Source of the DNA: VXOI01 sp965197575
GTDB taxonomy: Bacteria > Chloroflexota > Dehalococcoidia > Lucifugimonadales > UBA3495
Assembly: GCA_965197575.1 (NCBI GenBank)
Contig: OZ240214.1
Coordinates: forward strand, 1,612,001 to 1,676,000
Length of the DNA stretch: 64,000 nt
Reading direction: 5' to 3'
In this document: positions 1 through 8,003 of the stretch, piece after piece
Layout of the letters: each line of letters begins with the position of its first letter
How positions within the stretch are numbered: the stretch's first letter is position 1
Program-made: the position numbers and the translations under genes
The notes under the pieces: generated by a model
Database searches by the model: none
What the model was told of the DNA's origin: nothing
Seen by the model: only the letters and a program-made list of their open reading frames with translations

Positions 1-1588
1 CTTCGCGTTCCTGCCGCAGCACGTCTTTGCGCACCCGCAGGCTGGGGGTACGCGGCAGTTCGTCCCGTATTTCCAGGTAACGGGGGACTTTGAAGTAGGC
101 CAGATGCTCGGCGCACCAGTAGATTATGTCTTCCGGGTCCACCGAGGCCCCGTCTCTCGGAGTGATGTAAGCCTTCACTTCGTCCTCTCCCAATTCCGAA
201 GGGACGGCCAGCACCGCGCAGTCCAGCACGTTGGGATTACGCTTGATTACGTTCTCCACTTCTTGGGAGGAGATGTTTTCGCCGCGCCGACGGATGATGT
301 CCTTCTTGCGGTCTACGAAGTAGAGGAACCCGTCGTCGTCAACCCAGCCCAAGTCGCCGGTGTAGAGCCAGCCGTCGCGCAGCGTCTCGCGGTTCTGCTC
401 GTCGTTGCGCCAGTAGCCGGGCATGATGGCCGGGTTCTTGATGGTGATTTCGCCGATAGTGTCCGGCCCGACGTGCTGGCCGGTCTCAGCGTCGGCAATA
501 CGCACCTGATTCTCAAAGGCAGAGTCGGGGTGCTGACGAGGGCGTCCGGAGGAACCGGCCCGGCGGTTCGCCCCGATGCCCTCGATGGTCCCGTAGCAGG
601 TCTCCGTCATACCGAACCCGACGATGATGTCGGTCCCGAACCGCTCCTGGAACTCGGCAAGGAACTCTGGCGAGAAGGAAGGCGATCCATAAAACAGGCG
701 CACGGTGTTATCGCGGTCGTTGGGCGACTCAGCGTTCTTGGCTAGCACCGGCATCATCATGCCGATGAAATTGACCACCGTGGCTTCGGCCTCCCGCACC
801 TGGTCCCAGAAACGGGACGCGCTGAATCGGTCTACGACGACCAGCGTGCCCCCGGCAGCCAAAGCGCCCATGGTGGAGTAGTACTGGATGTTGGCGTGGT
901 AGAAAGGCAGGCAAGTGAAGAACCGGTCGTCGGGCGTGGCCTGGGTCCAGTGGGCGAAGCCCTGCCCGGCGGCCACGTACATCTGGTGGGTGACCTGTAC
1001 ACCCTTGGGATTCCCAGTCGTTCCCGAAGTGTAGACCAGCATCGACAGGTCCTGCGGCGCCACTTCCGGCAGAGAATCCAGCGGCGGCGCGGCGGCGAAG
1101 GCATCGGAAAAACCAGTCCAACCCGCCGTCGCAGGGTCCGGCCCGCGCAGCAGCCGGTGGCGGATGCTGGGGGCAAGATCGGCGGCGTCCCCGGCCACGT
1201 CGGCCAGAGTTAGATCAGTGACCAGAGCGACGGCCTCGGCGTTGCTGAGAATGTAGGCGGTCTCGTCGCGCTTGTAGGCGGTGTTGATGGGCACCGAGAT
1301 GGCCCCGATGGCCGAGAGGCCAAACCAGCAGTAGAGGTACTCGACGCAGTTGGGCATGAACAAGCCGACGCGGTCACCTTTGGCTACGCCCAGCGCCTGA
1401 AACATCGACGCCGTTTTCAGCACCCCTTGGTGAAATTCTCGGTAGGTGTATTTCCCGCCGCCAACTTCGACGAAGACCTTGTCCGGCCGGGCGTCTACTA
1501 TTTCCTCCAGGAACCGGCCCAAGGACTTCTCCCAAGGCTTGGCGTCACGGACGCCGTCAGTTGCGCCGTTGGTTGCGATTGAACTCAT
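1..1588 (-). CDS. Acyl-CoA synthetase (AMP-binding), C-terminus cut by window edge
   Basis: Adenylate-forming ligase that would activate a carboxylic acid with ATP and join it to CoA. I read about 529 residues from an ATG at 1588 to the window edge. The AMP-binding signature YTSGTTGNPKGV lies near residues 186-197, followed by GFGMTETCYG and the hinge region YTGDLGWVDDDGFLYFVDRKKDIIRRRGENIS (quoted in parts: TGDLG, DRKKDIIRRRGEN). The order fits the CaiC/long-chain acyl-CoA ligase group. Only the last few tens of residues should be missing. One oddity: near the edge the sequence reads LPRTPSLRVRK, where relatives usually have a lysine at the first R after SL (the A10 catalytic lysine). Substrate cannot be told. 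It points away from the divergent DUF35/thiolase genes. Confidence 0.9.
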   Translation of the reverse strand, partial: MSSIATNGATDGVRDAKPWEKSLGRFLEEIVDARPDKVFVEVGGGKYTYREFHQGVLKTASMFQALGVAKGDRVGLFMPNCVEYLYCWFGLSAIGAISVPINTAYKRDETAYILSNAEAVALVTDLTLADVAGDAADLAPSIRHRLLRGPDPATAGWTGFSDAFAAAPPLDSLPEVAPQDLSMLVYTSGTTGNPKGVQVTHQMYVAAGQGFAHWTQATPDDRFFTCLPFYHANIQYYSTMGALAAGGTLVVVDRFSASRFWDQVREAEATVVNFIGMMMPVLAKNAESPNDRDNTVRLFYGSPSFSPEFLAEFQERFGTDIIVGFGMTETCYGTIEGIGANRRAGSSGRPRQHPDSAFENQVRIADAETGQHVGPDTIGEITIKNPAIMPGYWRNDEQNRETLRDGWLYTGDLGWVDDDGFLYFVDRKKDIIRRRGENISSQEVENVIKRNPNVLDCAVLAVPSELGEDEVKAYITPRDGASVDPEDIIYWCAEHLAYFKVPRYLEIRDELPRTPSLRVRKDVLRQERE

Positions 1589-1705
1589 GTAATCTCGCCA
1601 ACGATGTAGGCTTATGGCAAAGCGCCCTCAACCTACCACGCCGCCCTTGGACGGTCAATGGTCTGGTTGACACCCCAAAGGGCCCGGTTTAAGCTGGCCT
1701 CTCAC

Positions 1706-2116
1706 ATGGCAGAGTCAGTCGACCCCAACCGCCTCAGAATCACCGGCGAGTCCTGCGCCGACGCCACGCTTGTCGGCGTTCGTTGCCGCGAGTGCGGCGT
1801 CAGCGTCTTCGGGCCGGCGACGTTTTGCCAGTCGTGTACCGCTTGGGACGTGGATCCGGTCGACTTGGGCCGCTTCGGCACCCTCTACAGCTACACCATC
1901 GTGCGGATTCCACCCGCCGGGTGGCCGGGCGACGTGCCTTACGTTCTTGGGCAAGTGGAGTTGCCCTCCGGCCCGCAGGTGCTGGCCGAGGTCATCGAGT
2001 GCGCCCACGCCGACCTCAAGATCGGAATGCCGGTCGAGTTGGCGGTGCAGGCGGTCCCAGCCGATGGCGGCGGCCCCGACAAGCTGGTCTACAAGTGGCG
2101 GCCGGCCACGGAATAA
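1706..2116 (+). CDS. DUF35 OB-fold protein with rubredoxin-like zinc ribbon
   Basis: Acyl-CoA-associated DUF35 protein of about 136 residues. An N-terminal zinc ribbon has CREC (C27, C30) and CQSC (C41, C44), followed by an OB-fold region starting LGRFGTLYSYTIV. I chose the ATG at 1706 (MAESVDPN) over an in-frame start at 1658 because the added residues look non-coding. In known systems DUF35 proteins bind next to SCP-x type thiolases and are needed for their assembly or CoA binding, and such a thiolase lies downstream at 2468. A small coiled-coil gene sits between the two, which is not the usual arrangement. Confidence 0.85.
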   Translation: MAESVDPNRLRITGESCADATLVGVRCRECGVSVFGPATFCQSCTAWDVDPVDLGRFGTLYSYTIVRIPPAGWPGDVPYVLGQVELPSGPQVLAEVIECAHADLKIGMPVELAVQAVPADGGGPDKLVYKWRPATE

Positions 2117-2135
2117 TTTGGGGGGATGAATCTCC

Positions 2136-2432
2136 ATGACACAACAGCAATCCAGGGTAGACATATTGGAAGAACGTGTTGACGCACAAGCGGTCAACAG
2201 CCAGGAGCAGCGCGAGGATATTAGGTCCTTCCGGGCAGAGGTGAACTCCAGGTTCGATGCCTCAGACGCCCGAATGGAATCCCGGTTCAATGCCTCAGAC
2301 GCCCGAATGGAGTCCCGGTTCAATGCCATGGACGCCAGAATCAATACCCTGTGCCAGGTAGTCTTTGGGAACATCGCGACGACGATCCTGACGGCAGTGG
2401 GGATTATAGTGACTGTGCTTCTGACCCGGTAA
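2136..2432 (+). CDS. Small coiled-coil protein with 11-residue repeats and C-terminal membrane helix
   Basis: Ninety-eight residues, function unknown. The N-terminal two thirds is charged and helical, with three copies of an 11-residue unit of the form SRFNASDARME, which is the hendecad period of a right-handed coiled coil. The C-terminus FGNIATTILTAVGIIVTVLL is a single hydrophobic helix with a final TR, so the protein is probably tail-anchored with the coiled coil in the cytoplasm. The ATG at 2136 follows a GGGGGATG stretch. It starts 19 bases after the DUF35 gene and ends shortly before the thiolase, so it is probably co-transcribed with both. No domain name can be assigned. Confidence 0.7.
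   Translation: MTQQQSRVDILEERVDAQAVNSQEQREDIRSFRAEVNSRFDASDARMESRFNASDARMESRFNAMDARINTLCQVVFGNIATTILTAVGIIVTVLLTR
2247..2345 (+). repeat. Three tandem 33-bp units inside the coiled-coil gene
   Basis: Units at 2247-2279, 2280-2312 and 2313-2345 encode the 11-residue coiled-coil repeat. The first two are nearly identical at the DNA level, the third is more diverged. This is the pattern left by recent in-frame expansion by slippage or unequal exchange. Confidence 0.85.
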
Positions 2433-2467
2433 CCGACTATTGGCGATGTTTTAGCGGAGGCTCCAGG

Positions 2468-3622
2468 ATGACGCAACTGCGCCCAAGCCGTGAGGTCGTG
2501 GTGGCCGGAGTGGGGCTGCACCCCTTCGGCCGCTTCCCGGACAAGGACTTGAACACCCTGGCCTTGGAGGCTGTCCTGCCGGCGCTCAAGGACGCTGGGG
2601 TGCGCTGGAGAGACATACCCATCGCCTACTTCGGCCACGTCTACTACCACGGGATGTCGCTGGGGGAGACCACCCTGTCCAAGCTCGGGCTCACCGGGGT
2701 GCCCATCGTCAACGTGGAAAACGCCTGCTCCAGCGGCTCGACCGCCTTTTGGCAGGCTTACTGGGGCATCGCCACGGGCATCTACGACATGGCCTTGGCT
2801 TTCGGCGCGGAAAAGGTGCCCAGGGGGCCGGTGACCGTGACCGCCGAGGACTCGCCGGAGCGCTACATCGGCGGCGATCACATGATGGCCGGCTATGCCC
2901 TGCGAGCCCGCCGTTACCTGGAAGAGACCGGCGCTCCCGAAGCGGCGTTGGCCCAAGTGTCGGTCAAGGCCCGGCAGAACGCGGCAATGAACCCCTACGC
3001 CCACCGCAAGGACACCTACACCGTCGAAGAGGTATTGCAATCGCGCCTGATTGCCGATCCGTTGACGCTCTACCAGTGCTGTCCCACCAGCGAGGGCGCG
3101 GCGGCCGCGGTGCTGTGCGCCCGGGACTCGCTGGCCAGGTACGGCATCGACGAAGGCCGCGCCGTCGGCATCGCCGCGGCGGTGCTGACCTCCGGGCAGT
3201 ACAACGGCCGGGGCGCGGACCACTCGGCTTTTAGCCCCTACCGCACCGAGCCAGCCGCCCTCCAAGCCTACGAGATGAGCGGCCTGGGGCCCGAGGACGT
3301 AGACTTGGCCCAAGTACACGACGCGGCCACCATCGGGGAGCTACAGCAGATCGAGTCGTTGCACTTGGCACCGTTCGGCGAGGCCTGGCGGGCCACCGCG
3401 GAGGGCCGCACCGCCCTTTCCGGCGACATTCCGGTCAACACCGACGGCGGGCTGTTGGCTATGGGACACCCCTTCGGCGCGTCGGGCATCCGCATGATTC
3501 ACGAGACGGTGACGCAGCTGCGGGAGGAAGCGGGCCCCCGGCAAGTGGCCCGGCCCAGGGTCGGCGTGGCCCAGTGCTCCGGCGCGGGCGACGTGACCAC
3601 GGTCCACATCCTCAAGAAGTAG
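2468..3622 (+). CDS. SCP-x type thiolase / lipid-transfer protein
   Basis: Thiolase-fold protein of 384 residues, expected to carry out carbon-carbon bond cleavage or formation on acyl-CoA substrates together with the DUF35 partner. The nucleophilic cysteine is C87 in VENACSSGSTAF. Later motifs are VHDAATIGELQQIE, GHPFGASGIRMIHE and AQCSGAGD, giving the His and second Cys of the family. The ATG at 2468 follows AGCGGAGGCTCCAGG, a good ribosome binding site; an upstream in-frame start at 2351 would overlap the coiled-coil gene and is rejected. In Actinobacteria such pairs shorten sterol side chains, but here the substrate is unknown. Confidence 0.88.
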   Translation: MTQLRPSREVVVAGVGLHPFGRFPDKDLNTLALEAVLPALKDAGVRWRDIPIAYFGHVYYHGMSLGETTLSKLGLTGVPIVNVENACSSGSTAFWQAYWGIATGIYDMALAFGAEKVPRGPVTVTAEDSPERYIGGDHMMAGYALRARRYLEETGAPEAALAQVSVKARQNAAMNPYAHRKDTYTVEEVLQSRLIADPLTLYQCCPTSEGAAAAVLCARDSLARYGIDEGRAVGIAAAVLTSGQYNGRGADHSAFSPYRTEPAALQAYEMSGLGPEDVDLAQVHDAATIGELQQIESLHLAPFGEAWRATAEGRTALSGDIPVNTDGGLLAMGHPFGASGIRMIHETVTQLREEAGPRQVARPRVGVAQCSGAGDVTTVHILKK

Positions 3623-3630
3623 CGGGCCCC

Positions 3631-3924
3631 ATGCCCACCTACATAGTCTTGGCGGCGATGAAGGGCCGGTTCGTTTCCGAATTCGGCAACACCTACGACA
3701 ACTTCCAGATGATGGGCTACGTCAGCGTGTCGGCCGGGGCGTCGCCACAGGAAGCGGTGGGCGCGTTCTTCGACCAGCCCCCGTACCCGATCCAATGGCA
3801 GGACGTAGAGTACCTGTGGGCCGAGCTTCTGGGGGAAATCCCGGACAACGCCCACTACGGCGACTACGACCGGGTCTACGTAGAGAGTCTCCGGGCTCGG
3901 TGGGAAGGCAGGCAGCAGGAATAA
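3631..3924 (+). CDS. Hypothetical 97-residue protein
   Basis: Begins MPTYIVLAAMKGRFVSEFGN eight bases after the thiolase stop, so it probably belongs to the same transcript. It is acidic and aromatic-rich, with no signal peptide or membrane segment and no motif I recognise. It ends four bases before the convergent aldolase gene. Coding status is supported by the uninterrupted frame, position and amino-acid composition typical of a folded protein. Confidence 0.65.
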   Translation: MPTYIVLAAMKGRFVSEFGNTYDNFQMMGYVSVSAGASPQEAVGAFFDQPPYPIQWQDVEYLWAELLGEIPDNAHYGDYDRVYVESLRARWEGRQQE

Positions 3925-3928
3925 GCCG

Positions 3929-4711
3929 CTAAAGGTCTTTGGCGAACTCCCTCAACTGGCCGAAGTCGCTCTTGAACCCCTCGGTGATGGCCCGCCGGTC
4001 GGTGCCGTGCAACACGAAGCGCGCGCCCTGCCCGATCCAGAAGTTGGAAAGCTCCGGGCTTTGATGGTGGACCAGCACCGGGACGCCGTGGGCCTCCGAG
4101 GTGTCGATCACGTGCTTTACCGTGTCCCGGTACTCCTTGCGGTCGTACTGGTCGGGGATGCCCAGGGAAATGCTCATGTCGTTGGGGCCGACGAAAATAC
4201 CGTCGATGCCCGGAACTTCCAGGATGCGCTCCAGGTTGTTGACCGCGGCCACGCTCTCGATGCCGATGATGGCGATGCTGTTTCTGTTGCGCGCTTCCAA
4301 GTAGGCCCGGGTGGCGTCGCTGACGTGTTCGCCGGAGGCTACGATCCGGTCGACGGCTTCGCCCTTCAGCGGGCGCCACTTGGCGGCGGCCACCACCTCG
4401 CGGGCCTCGTCCACCGTCTCGCAATAGGGCGCCAACACGCCCTGCGCCCCGGCGTCCATGACCATCGTCACGTAATGGGAGTCCGGAATCGGGATGCGGA
4501 CGATGGGCACCACGCCGCCGGTGTTGAACATGGCCAGATAGTCGCCCAACTCGCCCCGGCTGCGGGGGTTGTGCTCGGTGTCAATGACCGCGTAGTCCAG
4601 CCCCACGCCGTCGAGCACCGGCACCCACCGGGGGCTGCGGCCGATGGTGATCATGGTGCCGAACACCCGCCCGCCGTCTCGTAGTATTTGCTTTAGCTCT
4701 GCGCCGTTCAT
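3929..4711 (-). CDS. HpcH/HpaI family aldolase
   Basis: Class II pyruvate aldolase of 260 residues, of the family that splits 2-keto-3-deoxy or 4-hydroxy-2-oxo acids into pyruvate and an aldehyde. Family motifs are DYAVIDTEHNPRS, VPIVRIPIPDSHYV, MDAGAQGVLAPYCET, IGIESVAAVNNLE and GIDGIFVGPNDMSISLG, which contain the metal-binding Glu and Asp and the active-site Arg and Gln/Glu. The ATG at 4711 (MNGAELKQIL) has GGAAGGAC upstream; a longer start at 4774 is less likely. It is convergent with the hypothetical gene at 3631. Substrate not determinable. Confidence 0.88.
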   Translation of the reverse strand: MNGAELKQILRDGGRVFGTMITIGRSPRWVPVLDGVGLDYAVIDTEHNPRSRGELGDYLAMFNTGGVVPIVRIPIPDSHYVTMVMDAGAQGVLAPYCETVDEAREVVAAAKWRPLKGEAVDRIVASGEHVSDATRAYLEARNRNSIAIIGIESVAAVNNLERILEVPGIDGIFVGPNDMSISLGIPDQYDRKEYRDTVKHVIDTSEAHGVPVLVHHQSPELSNFWIGQGARFVLHGTDRRAITEGFKSDFGQLREFAKDL

Positions 4712-4888
4712 CCTGCCCGTCCTTCCTTGCACAAGAGTTGTCGCCGTCCATCGAGCGGTGGCCAAGTATAGCATCGGCGCGCCGTTCAGCGAAAGCCGAT
4801 GCGAGTCGGTAGCGCATCAGGGGCTGATATACTTCATGTGGATTTGGTCTTTCCGCCGGGCGAGAGCGGCGAAAAACCGGGAGGCGCG

Positions 4889-6073
4889 TTGAGCAAAAGT
4901 CACGTCATAGACGACCAGTCCACTTGGGACCGGACGGCTGCGGAACTGCTGAAGCTGCCGGTGCTGGCGCTGGACACCGAAGAAAACAACATGCACGCCT
5001 ACCACTCCCGGATATGCCTGATACAGATAGGGACGACTGCCGGGGAGTTCATCGTCGACCCGCTGGCGGTCCAGGACCTGTCGCTGTTGGGCCGCGCTCT
5101 GATGGACTCTTCGATTCTGAAAGTAATTCATTCCGCGTCATCCGATCTGAAATGGCTCGACCGGGATTTTGGCTTCTCGTGCGAGTCGCTATTCGATACC
5201 GAATTGGCGGCGAGATTGCTGGGATTTCGTCGGCCAAACCTTGCCGCTCTGGTGAAGCACTACCGAGGCGTCGAAATCCCCAAGAGCCGGTCGTTGCAGC
5301 GTTCCGACTGGGCGAAGCGGCCGTTGAGGCCGACGCAACTGGAATACGCCGCGAACGACGTGCGCTTTCTGACCAGCCTGGCCGTGTCGTTGAAGAGGGA
5401 GCTGGAGGGGGCCGGGCGTCTGGAGTGGGCGCTGGAGGAGTTCCGGCGAGTGCAGCAAACGCGGTATGTGGCCCCTGGGCAGCCGGAGGACGAATTCCTG
5501 CGAGTGAAGGGCGCGTACCAGTTGGACCCGCGCCAGCTAGCCGTGCTCCGCGAACTCCACGCTCTGCGGGAGGACGTGGCCGAGCGCCGGGACCAACCGC
5601 CGTTTCAGGTGATGAGCAACGAGACGCTGGTGACGCTGGCCCGGTATCGACGGCAGTCCGGTCTTGGCGCACGGGCGTCGCAGATAGTAATGGACGCCGG
5701 GCTGCCGCACAACACTTCGGGCTGGCTGGTCGCGGAGATTTCCGACGCCATCGAGCGCGGATGGAGCGGGCCGGAGTTTCGACGCCCGCGAGCTGCCGAC
5801 AGCAGGCGGGCGCGCACCGAAGAGCAGGACAATCGGTTGCGAAGGGTGAAGGACATGCTCGCGGACTTCGGCGAAAAGCTGGACCTGGACCCGTCGCTGC
5901 TCTGGCCCACCGTCAGCCTGGAGCGTATGGCGCTGGCGCCCGAGGAGTGGCGCCGGGAAATACTCGACGAAAGCGCGCCAGAGGTGCGGCGGTGGCAGCG
6001 GCGGGAGTTCGGCGGCGTATTAGCCGGGGTCTGCGCCAGCCCGGAATGGCAGGCCGGTAACGCGGCAGCCTAA
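4889..6073 (+). CDS. RNase D-like 3'-5' exonuclease with HRDC domain
   Basis: DEDDy exonuclease expected to trim RNA 3' ends such as tRNA precursors. The first motif is LALDTEEN (D29, E31), then SSDLKWLDRDF, DTELAARLLGF and YAANDVRFL supply the remaining acidic and tyrosine residues. An HRDC domain follows (QLAVLRELHALREDVAERRD through ARYRRQSG), and a second helical region lies near the C-terminus. I chose the TTG at 4889 because GGGAGG lies four to five bases upstream; an in-frame ATG at 4799 would add 30 residues without family similarity. Length of 394 residues is normal for RNase D. Confidence 0.85.
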   Translation: MSKSHVIDDQSTWDRTAAELLKLPVLALDTEENNMHAYHSRICLIQIGTTAGEFIVDPLAVQDLSLLGRALMDSSILKVIHSASSDLKWLDRDFGFSCESLFDTELAARLLGFRRPNLAALVKHYRGVEIPKSRSLQRSDWAKRPLRPTQLEYAANDVRFLTSLAVSLKRELEGAGRLEWALEEFRRVQQTRYVAPGQPEDEFLRVKGAYQLDPRQLAVLRELHALREDVAERRDQPPFQVMSNETLVTLARYRRQSGLGARASQIVMDAGLPHNTSGWLVAEISDAIERGWSGPEFRRPRAADSRRARTEEQDNRLRRVKDMLADFGEKLDLDPSLLWPTVSLERMALAPEEWRREILDESAPEVRRWQRREFGGVLAGVCASPEWQAGNAAA

Positions 6074-6116
6074 CCTGCGCACGAACACCGGCTGCATCCG
6101 GGCTGACGGCAGTGGC

Positions 6117-7211
6117 TTAGGCCCTGGCCCGTTGGTTCGGGGTCATCAGGCTCTGGCAGAAGCGCGCGGTCGCCATCATGTCGGGGATCACCACGTACTC
6201 GTTGACGGTGTGCATCTCGTTGGTGGCCATGCCCACCACGACGCAGTCGATCCCGTTGAGCCGCATGGCGTTGGCGTCGGTGCCGCCCCCGGAGGGGCGG
6301 ATGTCGGGGTCCAGGGCCATACGCTTTAGCTCGTTGGTCACCAATTGCACCACCGGCTCGTTGGGGTCCAGATTGTACATCTGGAACATCATCTCCAACT
6401 CTTGGTTGATGGTGGCTTCGTTATACTTCTCCCGCGCCCTTTGCAGCGTGGCGGCCACCTGCATACGGAGCAGGTCGATGGTCTCAGTGTTGTGGCTGCG
6501 GAACTCTCCGCCGAAGGTCGCCTCCACCGGCACGGCGTTGCGCACGGTCCCGCCGGTGATTAGCCCAACGTTGAAGGTGGTCTCCTCGTCCAAGCGCCCG
6601 TTGGGAAGGTCGCCGATAATCTCCGAAGCGATGCGAATGGCGGAGAGGCCCTTCTCCGGCTCGACGCCGGCGTGAGCGCCCCGGCCGGTAACGGTCACGT
6701 CGAACTTCATATAGGTGGGGCTAGCCCCGGTGATGGTATTCACCGGGCCGTTGCCGTCGAAGACCACCGCTTCCTTGCAACGGATCATCGAATAGTCGAG
6801 GTTGGCCGCGCCGACCAGCCCGATTTCCTCGCCCCTGGTGAACACCACTTGCACGGGCCGACGGGGCGAGCCGTCTTCCGCGGCCGACACCAAGCCCTCC
6901 ATGATGGCGGCCACACCGGCCTTGCAGTCGCCCCCGAGAATAGTGGTGCCGTCGGACGTGATCCGGTCGCCCGCGACCTGGGGTTTGATGCCCCGTCCTG
7001 GCTCCACGGTGTCCATGTGGGCCGACAGCATCATGGGGTCCGCCCCTTCCTCGGATGCGATGAGGTTGCCGTGGGCGTCCCGCTCCACGGTGAATCCCAG
7101 GCCAGTCAACCGCTGGGTAAGGTGCTGGGCGACCTCTTCTTCTTCGTCCGAAGGGCTGTCGATCCTGACCAGGTCGCAAAAGGCGTTGACCAGCCGCTCT
7201 TGATTAATCAT
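6117..7211 (-). CDS. M20 family metallopeptidase (peptidase T-like)
   Basis: Zinc-dependent exopeptidase of 364 residues in the M20 family. Metal and catalytic motifs are SAHMDTVEPG (H and D), GGDCKAGVAA (bridging D), TRGEEIGLVGA (catalytic E and ligand E) and HTVNEYV (last His). The lid domain region TVTGRGAHAGVEPEKGLSA is intact. Start is the ATG at 7211 (MINQERL), preceded by AGGGAG; the frame extends to 7277 but without family similarity. It is divergent from the glycosylase gene at 7287 and convergent with the RNase D gene. Confidence 0.9.
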   Translation of the reverse strand: MINQERLVNAFCDLVRIDSPSDEEEEVAQHLTQRLTGLGFTVERDAHGNLIASEEGADPMMLSAHMDTVEPGRGIKPQVAGDRITSDGTTILGGDCKAGVAAIMEGLVSAAEDGSPRRPVQVVFTRGEEIGLVGAANLDYSMIRCKEAVVFDGNGPVNTITGASPTYMKFDVTVTGRGAHAGVEPEKGLSAIRIASEIIGDLPNGRLDEETTFNVGLITGGTVRNAVPVEATFGGEFRSHNTETIDLLRMQVAATLQRAREKYNEATINQELEMMFQMYNLDPNEPVVQLVTNELKRMALDPDIRPSGGGTDANAMRLNGIDCVVVGMATNEMHTVNEYVVIPDMMATARFCQSLMTPNQRARA

Positions 7212-7286
7212 GGCAACTCCCTGTGTTCTTTCCGGGTGGTTCTTGCCGGGCTTTGGCATTTGGCCGGTATTATACAATATGCCCCT

Positions 7287-8003
7287 ATGACCCGGCCCGA
7301 ATCAACAACCCACGCAGAATCCGCCCTGGCAGCGTTGATGGCGGAGATCGTCTCCTGTCGGCTTTGCCCGCGGCTGGTGGAGCACCGGGAGCAGATGGGC
7401 GTGAAGAAGCGGGCTTCCTACGCCGATTGGGACTATTGGGCGAAGCCGGTGCCCAGTTTCGGCGACCCGCTGGCCCCGCTGATGGCGCTGGGCTTGGCCC
7501 CGGCGTCGCACGGCGGCAACCGCACCGGCCGAGTGTTTACCGGCGACCCTTCAGCGTCGTTCCTCACCGCCGCCATGCACCAAGCGGGCCTGGCCAACCA
7601 GCCCAACTCCGACCACCGCGACGACGGGCTGCAACTCACCGGCATCTACGTGTGCGCCGCTGTGCGCTGCGTGCCGCCCGGCGACCGGCCCACGCCGGTG
7701 GAGCAACGCACCTGCCTCCCCTACCTGGTGCGAGAGATGCAACTGCTGCCCAACCTGCGCGTGGTGATGGCCTTGGGCCGGATCGCCTTCGAGGCCGCGC
7801 TACGGGCCCTGTCGGACATGGCCTCCGAGAGGCTGCGGGCCAAATTCAAGCACGGCGGTGTCTACGAGTTCGGCCCAAACCTGCCCACCATAGTAGCCTC
7901 CTACCACCCCAGCCCGCGCAACACCAACACCGGCCGGTTGTCAATGGAGCAGTTGGTGGAGGTAATGGTCCGGGCGAGGGAACTGGGAGCCGGGTTACAA
8001 TAG
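7287..8003 (+). CDS. Type 5 uracil-DNA glycosylase
   Basis: Family 5 UDG (UdgB type) that removes uracil and other deaminated bases from DNA. The signature GLAPASHGGNRTGRVFTGD is close to family consensus, where motif A lacks the polar Asp/Asn of other UDGs. Cysteines in CRLCPR near the N-terminus and in the VCAAVRC/TCLPYL region are placed to bind a 4Fe-4S cluster. The C-terminal motif SYHPSPRNTNTGRLS is the DNA-intercalating loop. Start ATG at 7287 has a TATTATACAAT promoter-like stretch just upstream, so the leader must be very short. It ends directly against the convergent ATPase gene. Confidence 0.9.
   Translation: MTRPESTTHAESALAALMAEIVSCRLCPRLVEHREQMGVKKRASYADWDYWAKPVPSFGDPLAPLMALGLAPASHGGNRTGRVFTGDPSASFLTAAMHQAGLANQPNSDHRDDGLQLTGIYVCAAVRCVPPGDRPTPVEQRTCLPYLVREMQLLPNLRVVMALGRIAFEAALRALSDMASERLRAKFKHGGVYEFGPNLPTIVASYHPSPRNTNTGRLSMEQLVEVMVRARELGAGLQ

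Noticed and set aside
1715..3319. Long 534-codon minus-strand frame across the DUF35 and thiolase genes
   Set aside because: It is a shadow of real plus-strand genes with clear family motifs; its own product is Gly/His/Arg-rich and matches nothing.
6672..7286. N-terminal extension of the uracil-DNA glycosylase frame
   Set aside because: It runs antisense through the M20 peptidase gene; the family starts near the ATG at 7287.
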